Below, piece by piece: positions 56,901 through 64,000 of a DNA stretch of 64,000 bases; position 1 is the stretch's first letter, and each line of letters opens with the position of its first letter. The notes beneath the pieces were generated by a model. The model saw only the letters and a list, made by a program, of their open reading frames with translations. It made no database searches and was not told where the DNA came from. Source of the DNA: Candidatus Paraluminiphilus aquimaris (GTDB lineage: Bacteria; Pseudomonadota; Gammaproteobacteria; Pseudomonadales; Halieaceae). Made by a program: the position numbers and the translations under genes. The stretch spans positions 186,001 through 250,000 of the forward strand of contig NZ_CP036501.1 of assembly GCF_026230195.1 (NCBI RefSeq), written 5' to 3'.

Positions 56901-57408
56901 TAAACATGTGTTCCGACTGGTGGGGCAATGTAGAGGACTTGCAGGCGTGATCATCCCCTGCCACAGCAAGTACGCCTCCGTAGCGAGATGTACCAAAGGC
57001 GTTAGCGTGTTTGATGACGTCCATACTTCGGTCGACACCGGGCCCTTTGCCGTACCACATGCCAAAAACACCATCGAAACGCGCCCCCTCGAACAGGTTC
57101 GTCTGTTGACTGCCCCATACCGACGTGGCGGCAAGGTCTTCATTCACTCCCGGCTGGAAGTGAATCTGATGGGCGTCGAGGTACGCTGAGGCTTTCCACA
57201 TGGCTTGATCGACGCCGCCCAGTGGGCTGCCGCGATAGCCAGAAACGAAACCCGCGGTGTTCAGGCCGCGCCGCAAATCCCTTTTTCTTTGAATCATCGG
57301 AAGACGGACGAGGGCCTCAATGCCTGTCATATAGGCGCTTGTATGGTCGTTAGTGTATTTGTCGTCCAGTGACACTTTCCGCAGCGCCGATCGCTGTGCC
57401 TGCCCCAT
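53914..57408 (-). CDS. Indolepyruvate ferredoxin oxidoreductase, single-chain fused form
   Basis: 1164 residues from ATG 57408 (AAGGG site seven bases upstream; ATG 57444 is the alternative and lacks a site). Domains in order: pyrimidine-binding part (GFVSGYRGSPLGGVDQAMW), TPP-binding part (GGEGATWIG, QNLGDGTYFHSG, YNDAVAMTGGQPVDG), iron-sulfur ligands (HFCSGCPHN; CEGCGDCSVESNC; CNHDFSCLKGFCPS), and a C-terminal gamma-type domain (TVVAGVGGTGVLTITSLIAM). It oxidatively decarboxylates arylpyruvates to aryl-acetyl-CoA, part of aromatic amino acid breakdown. It lies alone between repeat copies C and D. Confidence 0.93.
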   Translation of the reverse strand: MGQAQRSALRKVSLDDKYTNDHTSAYMTGIEALVRLPMIQRKRDLRRGLNTAGFVSGYRGSPLGGVDQAMWKASAYLDAHQIHFQPGVNEDLAATSVWGSQQTNLFEGARFDGVFGMWYGKGPGVDRSMDVIKHANAFGTSRYGGVLAVAGDDHACKSSTLPHQSEHMFIGASVPVLAPANVQEVLDLGIFGWELSRYSGCWVGLKAITENMDSAISADIDSDRVDIIIPEEFELPLDGVHARWPDKPLEQELRLNKYKIYAAREFARVNRLNRVVLDSPNARFGIITSGKAYLDVMQALEDMGITEAIAAEIGIRVFKVGMPWPLEPRLTHDFAEGLEEILVVEEKRSIIEDQLTSQLYNYPVGSRPRVIGEFDEDGRDLMPNVGELTPAMIALVIADRIRRFFSSELLEQRIRWIEEKEKSLAAPYQTIERVPHFCSGCPHNTSTKVPQGSHALGGIGCHYMATWMPDRSTHTFTQMGGEGATWIGQAPFTDTQHVFQNLGDGTYFHSGILAIRAAVAAGVNITYKILYNDAVAMTGGQPVDGSLSVDDLICQLSGEGVRRIALVSDAPKEWVGKFDAIPGFSLSHRDQYEALMLELRAFEGTSVIVYQQTCAAEKRRRRKKGKIRKADRRVVINEAVCEGCGDCSVESNCLSVLPKQTALGRKREIDQSACNHDFSCLKGFCPSFVSVIGGELRKAQPAQSVEPIFDPLPTPDLPVLDQPWNTVVAGVGGTGVLTITSLIAMAAHIEGKGCATLNQTGLAQKFGAVVSHVRVANSQEQIKAVRIPAGEADLLIACDLVVSTGYEAMGKVAHGRTHAVINDNEQPTAEFVRDPDAHFPSEGMRQKVVAEVGEQLEFVHASEIALQLTGDAIGTNLFMLGYAWQRGWVPVGEAALECAIELNGVAVEFNKSAFLLGRRFANQPELVESLLANESSNTDADFTLDQMIEDRFQRLVAYQSVGYARRYLAQIENVRSVDCDSEAEDSLTHTVAQQLFKLMAYKDEYEVARLHSDDAFRAKLDTQFTGNYSIKFHLAPPLLSRANPTTGKVKKYEFGPWLMPVFRILAKLKYLRGTPWDVFALTSERRQEREDLARYQADLALVCDHLTPDNYRAANQLMKLPEQLRGYGHVKARNREALLSARSLYLREFRGDPQYLEVTHTSAQ

Positions 57409-57479
57409 GTGTTTGCCCTTTCGCGAAAGTATGACTGTGGACATTATGGGTCGCGAAGATCAGAAAATTTATTTTAAAA

Positions 57480-57530
57480 ACCGGAATATGCGCCATATTT
57501 TGCATATTTTATGCTGCAATTTCGCATAAT
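57480..57530 (-). promoter_or_regulatory. AT-rich region with repeated GCAT/ATGC half-sites before the oxidoreductase gene
   Basis: Inverted repeat AATATGC (57485-57491) and GCATATT (57502-57508), then GCAT-N5-ATGC and ATGC-N9-GCAT in the next 25 bases. Much richer in A/T than its surroundings. Such arrays suit an Lrp/AsnC-type regulator, often linked to these oxidoreductases, but no such gene is in the window. Confidence 0.35.
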
Positions 57531-57594
57531 TAGAATTTCTATTCTTAGCGTTAGATTCCACCGGGAAGAAGTGGCCGAGCGTACTTCAGAAAGA

Positions 57595-57713
57595 CGCCAG
57601 TTCGATAATCGCGACCTTAGGAGCGTTTAGTCGGGCGCAGTAAAGCGAAGGCGCCCGGAGGGTTCAATCAACATAGGCCAATTCGGTTGAAGATTACCCG
57701 GTAAGTCCTACCA
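57595..57713 (+). repeat. tRNA-Val-derived interspersed repeat, copy D (diverged)
   Basis: Keeps CGCCAGTTCGA, GCGACCTTAGGAGCG, AAAGCGAAGGCGCCCG and the end TCCTACCA, but the rest has changed. Hairpin 3 keeps seven pairs (TTCAATC/GGTTGAA) in spite of substitutions, and a middle stem GGGCGC/GCGCCC is perfect here. That points to an older copy whose structure was kept for some time. Confidence 0.75.
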
Positions 57714-57736
57714 CCGCGTGGCTGGCATTCAGGTTG

Positions 57737-59362
57737 TCACAAAGAGATTCGATAGATAGCACGTTCTCGCTCGTCAGTCGCGAACAGTGCCCCCGCATGA
57801 ATCGTAAGTCCATTGAAAACCATAGAGGGCGGTTGCGCAGGCGTGGCTGCGGGACTGCCCGGGGTCAAGGTGGCTATAACCTGGGTACCCGATGCATCAT
57901 GACGCTTTATTTCGCCCGTATCGCCCTCGTAAATGAAGATTGTCTGCTCCAAAACAGCGATGCCCTCGGGTGAGTTAAGACCTGCCACAATGACTTCCTG
58001 ATTACCCGAACTATCAACCGCCACGATTTCTCCCCGCTTGCGATCAGATACCAGCAATCGGTCGCCATAATGTACAACGTGGGTTGGTGCATCAAAGTCG
58101 TCCGACAAGACAGAAACAAGCGAGCCGTCATCTGCAAATAGCGAAAGCGTATTGTCACCGTGGAGCGTAACGGCATAGTGATCGCCAAATTTTACTGCCG
58201 AGACCGGTATATTTAGGGTGGTTAAAGCCAGCGTTATTTCACCCGAGATCGGGTCAAGCACCTTCACCGTGTTATCCAGCCAGCTGGTCAGCAATAAATC
58301 TGCGCCGTGATTCGCAATCGCGGTCGCCGTGCCGATGGGTGCAAACTGAAAAATATTTCTCAGCGTCCAAACATCATCGCCCGTGCGCGCATTAACCGCT
58401 CGAACGGACTGAATGTCAGCAACGACGAGATTGCCCTCAAGAACCACCAGCCCACCAGGGTGTGATAAGCCACCGGGTAAAACTTCCTCAACGCCTTCAG
58501 ACGTGACCTTGCTAATGAAACCATCGGCATAACTCGACACGAACAAGTTATCCGCCTTATCGAAGGCAAAGTTATCAAGGCCTTGAGATAACGTGGCAAC
58601 TACTGCGTTGCGACCATCGGCCTCTTGCCTAATCACCTCACCGGAGCCCGTATCAAGAATGTGGAGACGCCCTTGCGAATCAAATTTTACGGCAGCAGGC
58701 ACCATAAGGCCGGTTACCTCAGTACGTGACTCTCCCGTTTCAACGTCAACACTTATCACTTCGCCGTTGAACCAACGGGGTCCATAAAGTCGACCGTCAG
58801 GGCCCCAATCCATGCCATTGAGACCACAACCCGGCCCCAGGTCATCACGAATTGAGCGCGCAGGTGCAGTGCCCGAAGGGTCAACTTCATAAAGCCCCGT
58901 ACCAAAGAAGCATTGGGAAACGAAAAGACGATCGTCATCGGAGAACGTAATGGGATTGACGCCGGGGCCAAGCTCCGCGGCCGTCACCAACGTACCGTTA
59001 CTAAGGAAGCCCGCAACTTGACCGGTTAGAATGCTAGTCCAGTAAAAGTCGCCCTCAGAATTAAAAGCAACGTCGTCAGGACCAAATACACCTTGGGCCG
59101 GCCCGTATTCAGATACTATTTTTTTTGCCTGAGTATCGACCACCGAAATTGTCGATCCAATGACCGAAGCGGCATATAACAAACCGTCTGGCCCAAAGTG
59201 AATGCCGTTTACGCCAGAAATCTTTGCACCTGACTTGAACAAAAGAGGCGAGGTTCGCTCCTTCGTTATCGGGGCAGCAGCATCCCTGTTTTTGTCCGTA
59301 CAGGCGACTACCAAAAATAAGGCCAATGCAGCCGCAAGGTGTGTTCTTTTGATGCCTATCAC
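57737..59362 (-). CDS. Beta-propeller lipoprotein (SMP-30/NHL-like)
   Basis: 541 residues. Lipoprotein signal ending LVVACT (Cys21). The body is built of about ten YWTD/NHL-like blades such as GVNGIHFGPDGLLYAASV, GPDDVAFNSEGDFYW, VPAAVKFDSQGRLHILDTGSGEV, DAPTHVVHYGDRLLVSDRKRGEIV. Related to gluconolactonase/SMP-30 or Vgb-type propellers. A lactonase or a scaffold role are both possible; no metal ligands could be fixed. It sits 58 bases upstream-to-downstream from the hydrolase gene at 59420 and may form an operon with it. Confidence 0.82.
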   Translation of the reverse strand: MIGIKRTHLAAALALFLVVACTDKNRDAAAPITKERTSPLLFKSGAKISGVNGIHFGPDGLLYAASVIGSTISVVDTQAKKIVSEYGPAQGVFGPDDVAFNSEGDFYWTSILTGQVAGFLSNGTLVTAAELGPGVNPITFSDDDRLFVSQCFFGTGLYEVDPSGTAPARSIRDDLGPGCGLNGMDWGPDGRLYGPRWFNGEVISVDVETGESRTEVTGLMVPAAVKFDSQGRLHILDTGSGEVIRQEADGRNAVVATLSQGLDNFAFDKADNLFVSSYADGFISKVTSEGVEEVLPGGLSHPGGLVVLEGNLVVADIQSVRAVNARTGDDVWTLRNIFQFAPIGTATAIANHGADLLLTSWLDNTVKVLDPISGEITLALTTLNIPVSAVKFGDHYAVTLHGDNTLSLFADDGSLVSVLSDDFDAPTHVVHYGDRLLVSDRKRGEIVAVDSSGNQEVIVAGLNSPEGIAVLEQTIFIYEGDTGEIKRHDASGTQVIATLTPGSPAATPAQPPSMVFNGLTIHAGALFATDERERAIYRISL

Positions 59363-59419
59363 TGTCTGTCTCCAAATGTCTCTTCAAACAAAAAAGTGCA
59401 GCAACCTACAGTGAGCAGG

Positions 59420-60790
59420 TCAATCAGCAGCCTCTTTTGCAATCAGGTAATCCGCCACCGCCTGATATGCCGGTAAAGAATGAGGGTCTATTGCTGCGTT
59501 AAAGGAAATAGGATGGGATGCAAAGCGCGCAATCACCATATCCGCTGCCGGGTCGACATAAATCGCTTGCCCGTGGATGCCACGCGCACTGTAAGCGCCG
59601 TTATCGTTGTGAAGAGACCACCACTGACTGCGATAACTCCCACCAGGAAGCGTTTTATACCCCGCCTCTTTAAATTTAGCGCGCGCGCCGCCTTGGGTTA
59701 TCGAGGCGACGGCGGCGGATGGGATCACCTGCTTCCCCTGCCAGACGCCCTGCTGCAACATCGTCTGACCAAAACGCGCAGCGTCCCGTAAAGATAAGTT
59801 AAGACCTCCCGCGGCAAACGGCGTCCCAAGACTATCCACCATCATGTCAGCCTCCTGCTCCATACCCAGGGGCTTCCAAATCCTCTCAGAGAGATGGTCG
59901 ATGAAGTCTTGCCCACTCGCTCGCGCAATGACCCACGTTAGTACGTCAGTATTGATCGACTTGTAGACAAATTTCTCACCGTGTCTCCCGTCTTGCTCTA
60001 CCCCCTGTAGGAACTCGTAGAGCGAACGAGGACCTGTGTAGCTCGCAGGTTTGGGCGCTGGATTACCTGCAGCCGCATACAACCATATATCTGAGTCCGG
60101 ATCCGCGTAGTTTTCGTTGTAATCGAGAGCCGTCGTCATATCCATTACTTGGCGTAATGTGGCGCTCCCAAACGCCGATTGAGTCAACTCAGGAACGTAC
60201 TCACTGACACGCTTTTGGTCATCTAAAGTCCCTTCAGCGATGAGCATCTCTCCGATAACCCCCACAAAGGATTTCGTCACAGACATCGCGCCGTGGCGTC
60301 CCGAACGGTCGAGGCATCCGGAGTAATATTCATAAACAATTTCACCGCGATGCATAACGACAATTCCATCGGTGTAGTTAGCGGCCAGTGACGCTTCCCA
60401 TGTCATTAACTCGTTAGCACCGATAGGTGTAAATGTGACCGAATCGATAGTGGGGTCGAGCGATACAGGGAGTGCAGAAATCGGATCTAAGCCTCGGCTA
60501 ACACCTCTAGTCGCTTGGAGCTGCCTGAAGTGGCAAAACGTCCACCGGAGCTTTGGAAAGGAAAAATAGTCGCTAGAGGGCTGACCAATCACTTTATCTG
60601 GTTGAGGCGGAAAGCCCTGCATCCAACCCATATTTCTTGGATCTGACGCTATGGCATCCGATGGCTGAGTGAGTGCACTTGGCGCGCTCAGTAAAGACAT
60701 GACCAGTGCAGCTAAGTAAACACATCGACTCGTCAGTGACCCACGACGACGTGCAGTCAAAACAGTGCGCTTATTGATTTTGAGCGACAT
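59420..60790 (-). CDS. Exported serine hydrolase of the beta-lactamase (class C-like) family
   Basis: 456 residues. The first 41 residues form a long signal peptide with a basic n-region. The nucleophile motif SVTK is at 170-173; a YKSIN segment takes the place of Tyr-x-Asn; and the C-terminal GIHGQAIYVDP corresponds to the HxG/KTG strand. Most similar in style to 6-aminohexanoate-dimer hydrolases and esterases, not true beta-lactamases. Likely hydrolyses an amide or ester in the periplasm. First gene before the propeller lipoprotein. Confidence 0.87.
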   Translation of the reverse strand: MSLKINKRTVLTARRRGSLTSRCVYLAALVMSLLSAPSALTQPSDAIASDPRNMGWMQGFPPQPDKVIGQPSSDYFSFPKLRWTFCHFRQLQATRGVSRGLDPISALPVSLDPTIDSVTFTPIGANELMTWEASLAANYTDGIVVMHRGEIVYEYYSGCLDRSGRHGAMSVTKSFVGVIGEMLIAEGTLDDQKRVSEYVPELTQSAFGSATLRQVMDMTTALDYNENYADPDSDIWLYAAAGNPAPKPASYTGPRSLYEFLQGVEQDGRHGEKFVYKSINTDVLTWVIARASGQDFIDHLSERIWKPLGMEQEADMMVDSLGTPFAAGGLNLSLRDAARFGQTMLQQGVWQGKQVIPSAAVASITQGGARAKFKEAGYKTLPGGSYRSQWWSLHNDNGAYSARGIHGQAIYVDPAADMVIARFASHPISFNAAIDPHSLPAYQAVADYLIAKEAAD

Positions 60791-61101
60791 AAATAAAATC
60801 CTTGTGAGAAAGCGGCCACTACCCTCAGCCTTAAGGAAAAGCCCCAGCCTTTATCTCGCACAGTCGGCTAAAAGACCATCCCCTTTTCACTATTTATTCT
60901 ATGCGCGGCCTGCCAGTGTGGCGAGGACCGTGGTCCTTAACAAGCGCGTTGCTATGCTATTGATCGAACGATAGGCGCCGCGGAGCTACCGAGGGCGCAA
61001 ATTCCTTCAGAGAAAAACCTATTCGCTTGTTTCAGATAATCACGCGAGTCTATTTAGTAAAAAGCCCGCATAAAGCGGGCTTACTAAGAAGCATCGGTTG
61101 C
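60791..61101. other. Intergenic region
   Basis: 311 bases. It contains the hydrolase promoter region and the terminator at 61058-61083; no gene or repeat recognised in the remainder. Confidence 0.4.
61058..61083 (-). terminator. Rho-independent terminator of the 61102 gene
   Basis: Minus strand AAGCCCGC-TTTAT-GCGGGCTT followed by TTTA, about 20 bases after the stop codon. Confidence 0.8.
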
Positions 61102-61803
61102 CTATTTTGTGTAATAGACAGGAACGCCCTGAATCGATGCAACAGGGCTTACTTGACCTACCGCCGACATTTGCAGGGCAAGAAACTCTTCACTACTTGC
61201 TATAGCGTCGTTCGATTTCGCCATGGTCTGCCAATCTTTCCATGACATGACGTAGTGTATGTTGCCGGTGCCACCAACACCCTCGTTGTAAATGTTGATC
61301 TTGGCGCCTAAGCCTTCATGAATCGCCTTAGCGCTCATAAACGTCTCATAAATCTTCGGCATCATCCCGGGTGTGGGTCGCCAAATGAAAACCCTGAATG
61401 GACCATCGTCAGCGAAACTCGCGGCTGTGACAGACGCATCCCAATTCAACCCCTCCAAAGACATCACGAGTTCACCCGACGGTGTTTTGGTTACCTCATT
61501 GACGAAGGCCATCCACTCATCGCTACTGTTGTAAGCCTTTGTAGTTGCCCACTCTGAACTGCTATCCCAGCGAAGGACATAGTCGAATGAAGCACCGCCA
61601 GGCACGCCGACATCCATTTGAAAAATGCCCACTTTAGCGCCACTTTTCTCGTGAAGCTTGGCGGCTTGAAGCAGTGCACCCACAAGCTGCTCGCCCTTTC
61701 CTTCCAGTGCCTGCCACCTAAAAACTTCCAAGCGCTCAGCAAGCGCAGTGAGTGGAGTACTGATTACCGCTAGACACAAAAACAATCGTAATGCTCGTTT
61801 CAT
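61102..61803 (-). CDS. Exported protein with two tandem dimeric alpha/beta-barrel-like domains
   Basis: 233 residues with a signal peptide ending TALA (22). Two related halves: HEKSGAKVGIFQMDVGVPG...DYVLRWDSSSEW...SSDEWMAF and HEGLGAKINIYNEGVGGTG...HYVMSWKDWQTM...SSEEFLAL. The pattern resembles the ABM/Dabb stress-response barrel. Function unknown. Possibly a fused dimer binding a small ligand in the periplasm. Confidence 0.7.
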   Translation of the reverse strand: MKRALRLFLCLAVISTPLTALAERLEVFRWQALEGKGEQLVGALLQAAKLHEKSGAKVGIFQMDVGVPGGASFDYVLRWDSSSEWATTKAYNSSDEWMAFVNEVTKTPSGELVMSLEGLNWDASVTAASFADDGPFRVFIWRPTPGMMPKIYETFMSAKAIHEGLGAKINIYNEGVGGTGNIHYVMSWKDWQTMAKSNDAIASSEEFLALQMSAVGQVSPVASIQGVPVYYTK

Positions 61804-62049
61804 AACCCTCTCCCAAATGTTGTTAAACGTCGGCAGATGCCGATGACTTCACGCTAGCAACATCGTGAGATAGAGACCAATAAACCACCAACAAACCAAT
61901 TTATTACGACAAACACGACAAAATATAGACAAATAACCACGCCAATACCCTATGGTGAATAAGCGTCCCTAGGCCACGACATAGAACAACCTAGAGTGAA
62001 GTCAGATCGTGGGGCGTCTCCCATCAAAAAAAGCTAAGGAGAAAGTGTA

Positions 62050-62469
62050 ATGAAACATTTTATTTTTGCCGTAATAGCCACTGTCTTTTGCATGAACGTC
62101 AACGCTGAAGCGCTCACATTAGAAAAACGACAACCCGATACGGTTATGAACGTGACGACGTTGACACTTGGAGATGATGAGTCAGTCATTAATGCCGAGG
62201 GGGACATGGGCGTATACGGGCGGGTATATGTGACGTTCCGATTGACCTATGACGAGGGACGCACGGGTGGCACTGTCTACGGGTCGGGTCGCGGCGCCGT
62301 CGGAAATGACATCGCGGTTGGCAACTTTTCAGGGCGCTGGGACATACAAGACGGCACTGTGACAATGCGACATGTTGTCTCGCTAAACGACGGCACCGTC
62401 AACCTCGATATCGTGACGTTTAGACCGGTCGATCGCGAGCTCATCATTCGCGCGTACGTTCTCAAGTAG
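62050..62469 (+). CDS. Small exported protein of unknown function
   Basis: 139 residues. Signal peptide ends NAEA (about 20). The mature part is all-beta in pattern (GVYGRVYVTFRLTYDE, GGTVYGSGRGAVGND, NFSGRWDIQDGTVTMRH), resembling allene-oxide-cyclase or lipocalin-like barrels, but I cannot name the family. A GGAGAAAG ribosome site precedes the ATG. It is 51 bases before another exported protein gene, so an operon is likely. Confidence 0.65.
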   Translation: MKHFIFAVIATVFCMNVNAEALTLEKRQPDTVMNVTTLTLGDDESVINAEGDMGVYGRVYVTFRLTYDEGRTGGTVYGSGRGAVGNDIAVGNFSGRWDIQDGTVTMRHVVSLNDGTVNLDIVTFRPVDRELIIRAYVLK

Positions 62470-62520
62470 CCATCAATATCAAACAACTCGGGACGGACAG
62501 TTCCGCGAACTGGAGTCAAT

Positions 62521-62991
62521 ATGAAGCCTATTCAATCTTTTGCAGTCATTCTATTTCTGTTAGTTGGTGCACCTCTCTCATTCGCCGATACAGCGCAAGA
62601 AATTCGAGACGTTGTGGAGGCCAATATGGCCTTCACCAATAAAAACCTCTCTCAGGATCCGATGCGCATCTCGTCCGGTGGATCTAAGGAGTTCTTCTCC
62701 AGTGGCGGACTTCTCAACACACTCACTAGGAATGGCGATAACCCGGACTTTGAGTTCTTCTCGGGGTCCGTGAAACACATTGAAGTAGTGGTTTTGGTAG
62801 AAGGAAAAGCCGCTATCGCCCACTATTATCAAGAGGCCGCTATGAAGCCAAAAGGTCTACCGGCGGTGCCAAATTACCGCACGAGAGTGACGCAGGCATA
62901 TGTTAAGGAGGACGGCATGTGGCGAGTCAAAGCAGCACACTGGTCGCCACTTCAAGGCGGGGCAGGCACCTCTCAAACCGTCGTAAAATAA
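62521..62991 (+). CDS. Exported NTF2-like (SnoaL-type) protein
   Basis: 156 residues. Signal peptide ends LSFA (22). The mature part has an alpha-helix followed by curved beta strands with HYYQEAAMKPKG and YRTRVTQAYVKEDGMWRVKAAHWSPL, the typical end of SnoaL/DUF4440-like folds. Could be an isomerase, hydrolase or binding protein. Second gene of a small operon of exported proteins. Confidence 0.72.
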   Translation: MKPIQSFAVILFLLVGAPLSFADTAQEIRDVVEANMAFTNKNLSQDPMRISSGGSKEFFSSGGLLNTLTRNGDNPDFEFFSGSVKHIEVVVLVEGKAAIAHYYQEAAMKPKGLPAVPNYRTRVTQAYVKEDGMWRVKAAHWSPLQGGAGTSQTVVK

Positions 62992-63094
62992 ACACACGGT
63001 TTTTTATTGGGACCCACAAGAGGAGGCCCCCCTTCTAGCGCCTGTTCTCGGCCAGAAGACATTACCAAACGAGAAGCCCTCTCTGAGGGCAATA

Positions 63095-63122
63095 AAAAAG
63101 GGGCATTTAATGCCCCTTTTCT
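63095..63122. terminator. Bidirectional terminator
   Basis: AAAAGGGGCAT-TTA-ATGCCCCTTTT with A/T runs on both sides, between the convergent genes ending at 62991 and 63147. Confidence 0.88.
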
Positions 63123-63146
63123 TACACCGGTTATATCAAACCGACA

Positions 63147-63596
63147 CTACTTGTATTGAACACGTGAAAGTACCTTTCGGTCGACAATCTCTCGATATTC
63201 TTCGTAGCCTTGAGAGATTTCTTGGTTTTCTTCCTCATTACTCTCAAAGCGCTTGGTCATCTCAGCGACCATCTTCTGGTACTGCTCAGCATTTTGCTGC
63301 ATGGCGCCCATATTCTCATAAGTAACGGTTAAGAATACGTTTGGTGAGTCCGCGACATTAGCAGCCCACACTGCGAAGTTTTTAATCGCACCCTGATCCT
63401 TCAAAACCTGCATCGAATTGACCCAAGTGCCTTCAAGTCTCGTCAGATAACCGTCGACATAATTAGGCTTTACAGCAATAACCGTGAGCTCAGTCACCTC
63501 TTGGCTTAAGTCATAGTCTTCCCAAATCTCCGCTGTTGCAGTGAGGGAAGTTCCAATCATGACGCTTGCTACCAACATGCTTAAAAAATACTTCAT
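63147..63596 (-). CDS. Small exported protein, possible alpha/beta-barrel
   Basis: 149 residues. Signal peptide ends TATA (22). The mature chain reads VIAVKPNYVDGYLTRLEGTW, FAVWAANVADSPNVFLTVTYENMGAM, and a long charged helix FESNEEENQEISQGYEEY before IVDRKVLSRVQY. Its overall pattern recalls the dimeric barrel of the gene at 61102, but the match is weak. Function unknown. Confidence 0.68.
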   Translation of the reverse strand: MKYFLSMLVASVMIGTSLTATAEIWEDYDLSQEVTELTVIAVKPNYVDGYLTRLEGTWVNSMQVLKDQGAIKNFAVWAANVADSPNVFLTVTYENMGAMQQNAEQYQKMVAEMTKRFESNEEENQEISQGYEEYREIVDRKVLSRVQYK

Positions 63597-63835
63597 TGAT
63601 TACCCCTTTATTTTATAGATCGGCAAACCCCGACCTAATCAAGCTAACAACCTCGACAGGAGAAAGCGAACTTGTGGGGAAAATAGTCATGAAGGTGACA
63701 ATCACTAGTAGCTCCGTGACGAGTTTCGTGCGTTTTGATTGGGCAGAGGCCACCCGTTAGAAGGCGTATCTCAAACGTTTTTAGTCCGCCGCAACGAAGA
63801 CAACCCCCCAAGAAAAGCAAACTCATCCAGCCGGG

Positions 63836-64000
63836 CTAATCAAGATCCACCAAGCAGTCCTTGCATGTAAACAATGCCTTTGGCTCACGAATATCTATTA
63901 ATGTTTCATAGAGTTTTGAAATGCCATCCAGCGCGGATAACACCCTAGGCTCCCCAAGAGAAACATCGAAGTTCTCCAGTAATTCTTTGAGAATCAGCTC
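63836..64000 (-). CDS. C-terminal part of an unidentified protein (runs off the window)
   Basis: An uninterrupted minus-strand frame of 54 residues ends at the TAG at 63836-63838. It reads ELLENFDVSLGEPRVL, LDGISKLYETLID and ends with a CxxC pair in FTCKDCLVDLD. The start lies outside the window. Not recognised. Confidence 0.5.
   Translation of the reverse strand, partial: ELILKELLENFDVSLGEPRVLSALDGISKLYETLIDIREPKALFTCKDCLVDLD

Noticed and set aside
37678-57713. Interpretation of the repeats as integron attC sites
   Set aside because: They are foldable and separate gene modules, but I found no paired RYYYAAC/GTTRRRY core sites, the modules are multi-gene and in mixed orientation, and no integron integrase is present.

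Overview
This 64 kb window looks like chromosome of an aerobic marine gammaproteobacterium, most likely of the OM60/NOR5 (Halieaceae) group. That placement is an inference from gene content: xerC-yigB, glnK-amtB beside ubiK-comM, two PII genes, agmatine deiminase/carbamoylputrescine amidase, a Tat-exported flavoenzyme catabolic cluster with a TonB receptor, and a fused indolepyruvate ferredoxin oxidoreductase. No rRNA, CRISPR array, transposase or prophage gene was seen.

Layout. 0-8 kb: the 3' end of xerC, yigB, a lone PII gene, an exported catalase-peroxidase, then glnK-amtB behind a sigma-54/NtrC control region, with ubiK and comM divergent from it. 8-12.4 kb: cytochrome c, glutathione transferase, DUF3080 lipoprotein and the aguB-aguA pair. 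12.5-19.5 kb: a DUF6482-like gene, a heme-dependent N-demethylase-like gene, the coupled DNA repair pair cho-photolyase, selO and a PyrD-PyrK fusion. 19.6-37.5 kb: a large secreted beta-propeller protein, membrane and oxidoreductase genes, a secreted M43 metalloprotease, fused pabB-pabC, patatin, an M48 protease, CvfB, an exported sulfatase, and a RidA/PhyH pair.

37.5-57.7 kb is the accessory part. It starts at a tRNA-Val(GAC) gene. Four same-strand copies of a repeat of about 110-145 bp follow. The repeat is the 3' half of this tRNA with about 95 bp of hairpin-rich sequence inserted in its T loop. The copies separate three gene modules: a lone secreted protein; a 14 kb catabolic island; and the indolepyruvate oxidoreductase. 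The island holds a six-gene minus-strand operon (membrane protein, TonB receptor, double cupin, Tat flavoenzyme, acyl-CoA ligase, cupin) divergent from a second Tat flavoenzyme. Two tandem CATGTCA-N2-TGACATG-type palindromes lie between them and a TetR gene is nearby. A second TetR gene with its own double palindrome precedes an aldehyde dehydrogenase and an MDR oxidoreductase.

57.7-64 kb: a beta-propeller lipoprotein, a beta-lactamase-fold hydrolase and four small exported proteins, several probably of dimeric alpha/beta-barrel or NTF2-like fold, then a partial gene at the edge.

The most novel material is the tRNA-Val-derived repeat family and the uncharacterised flavoenzyme/cupin/TonB regulon that it brackets. 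All functions are assigned by reading motifs; no database search was run.
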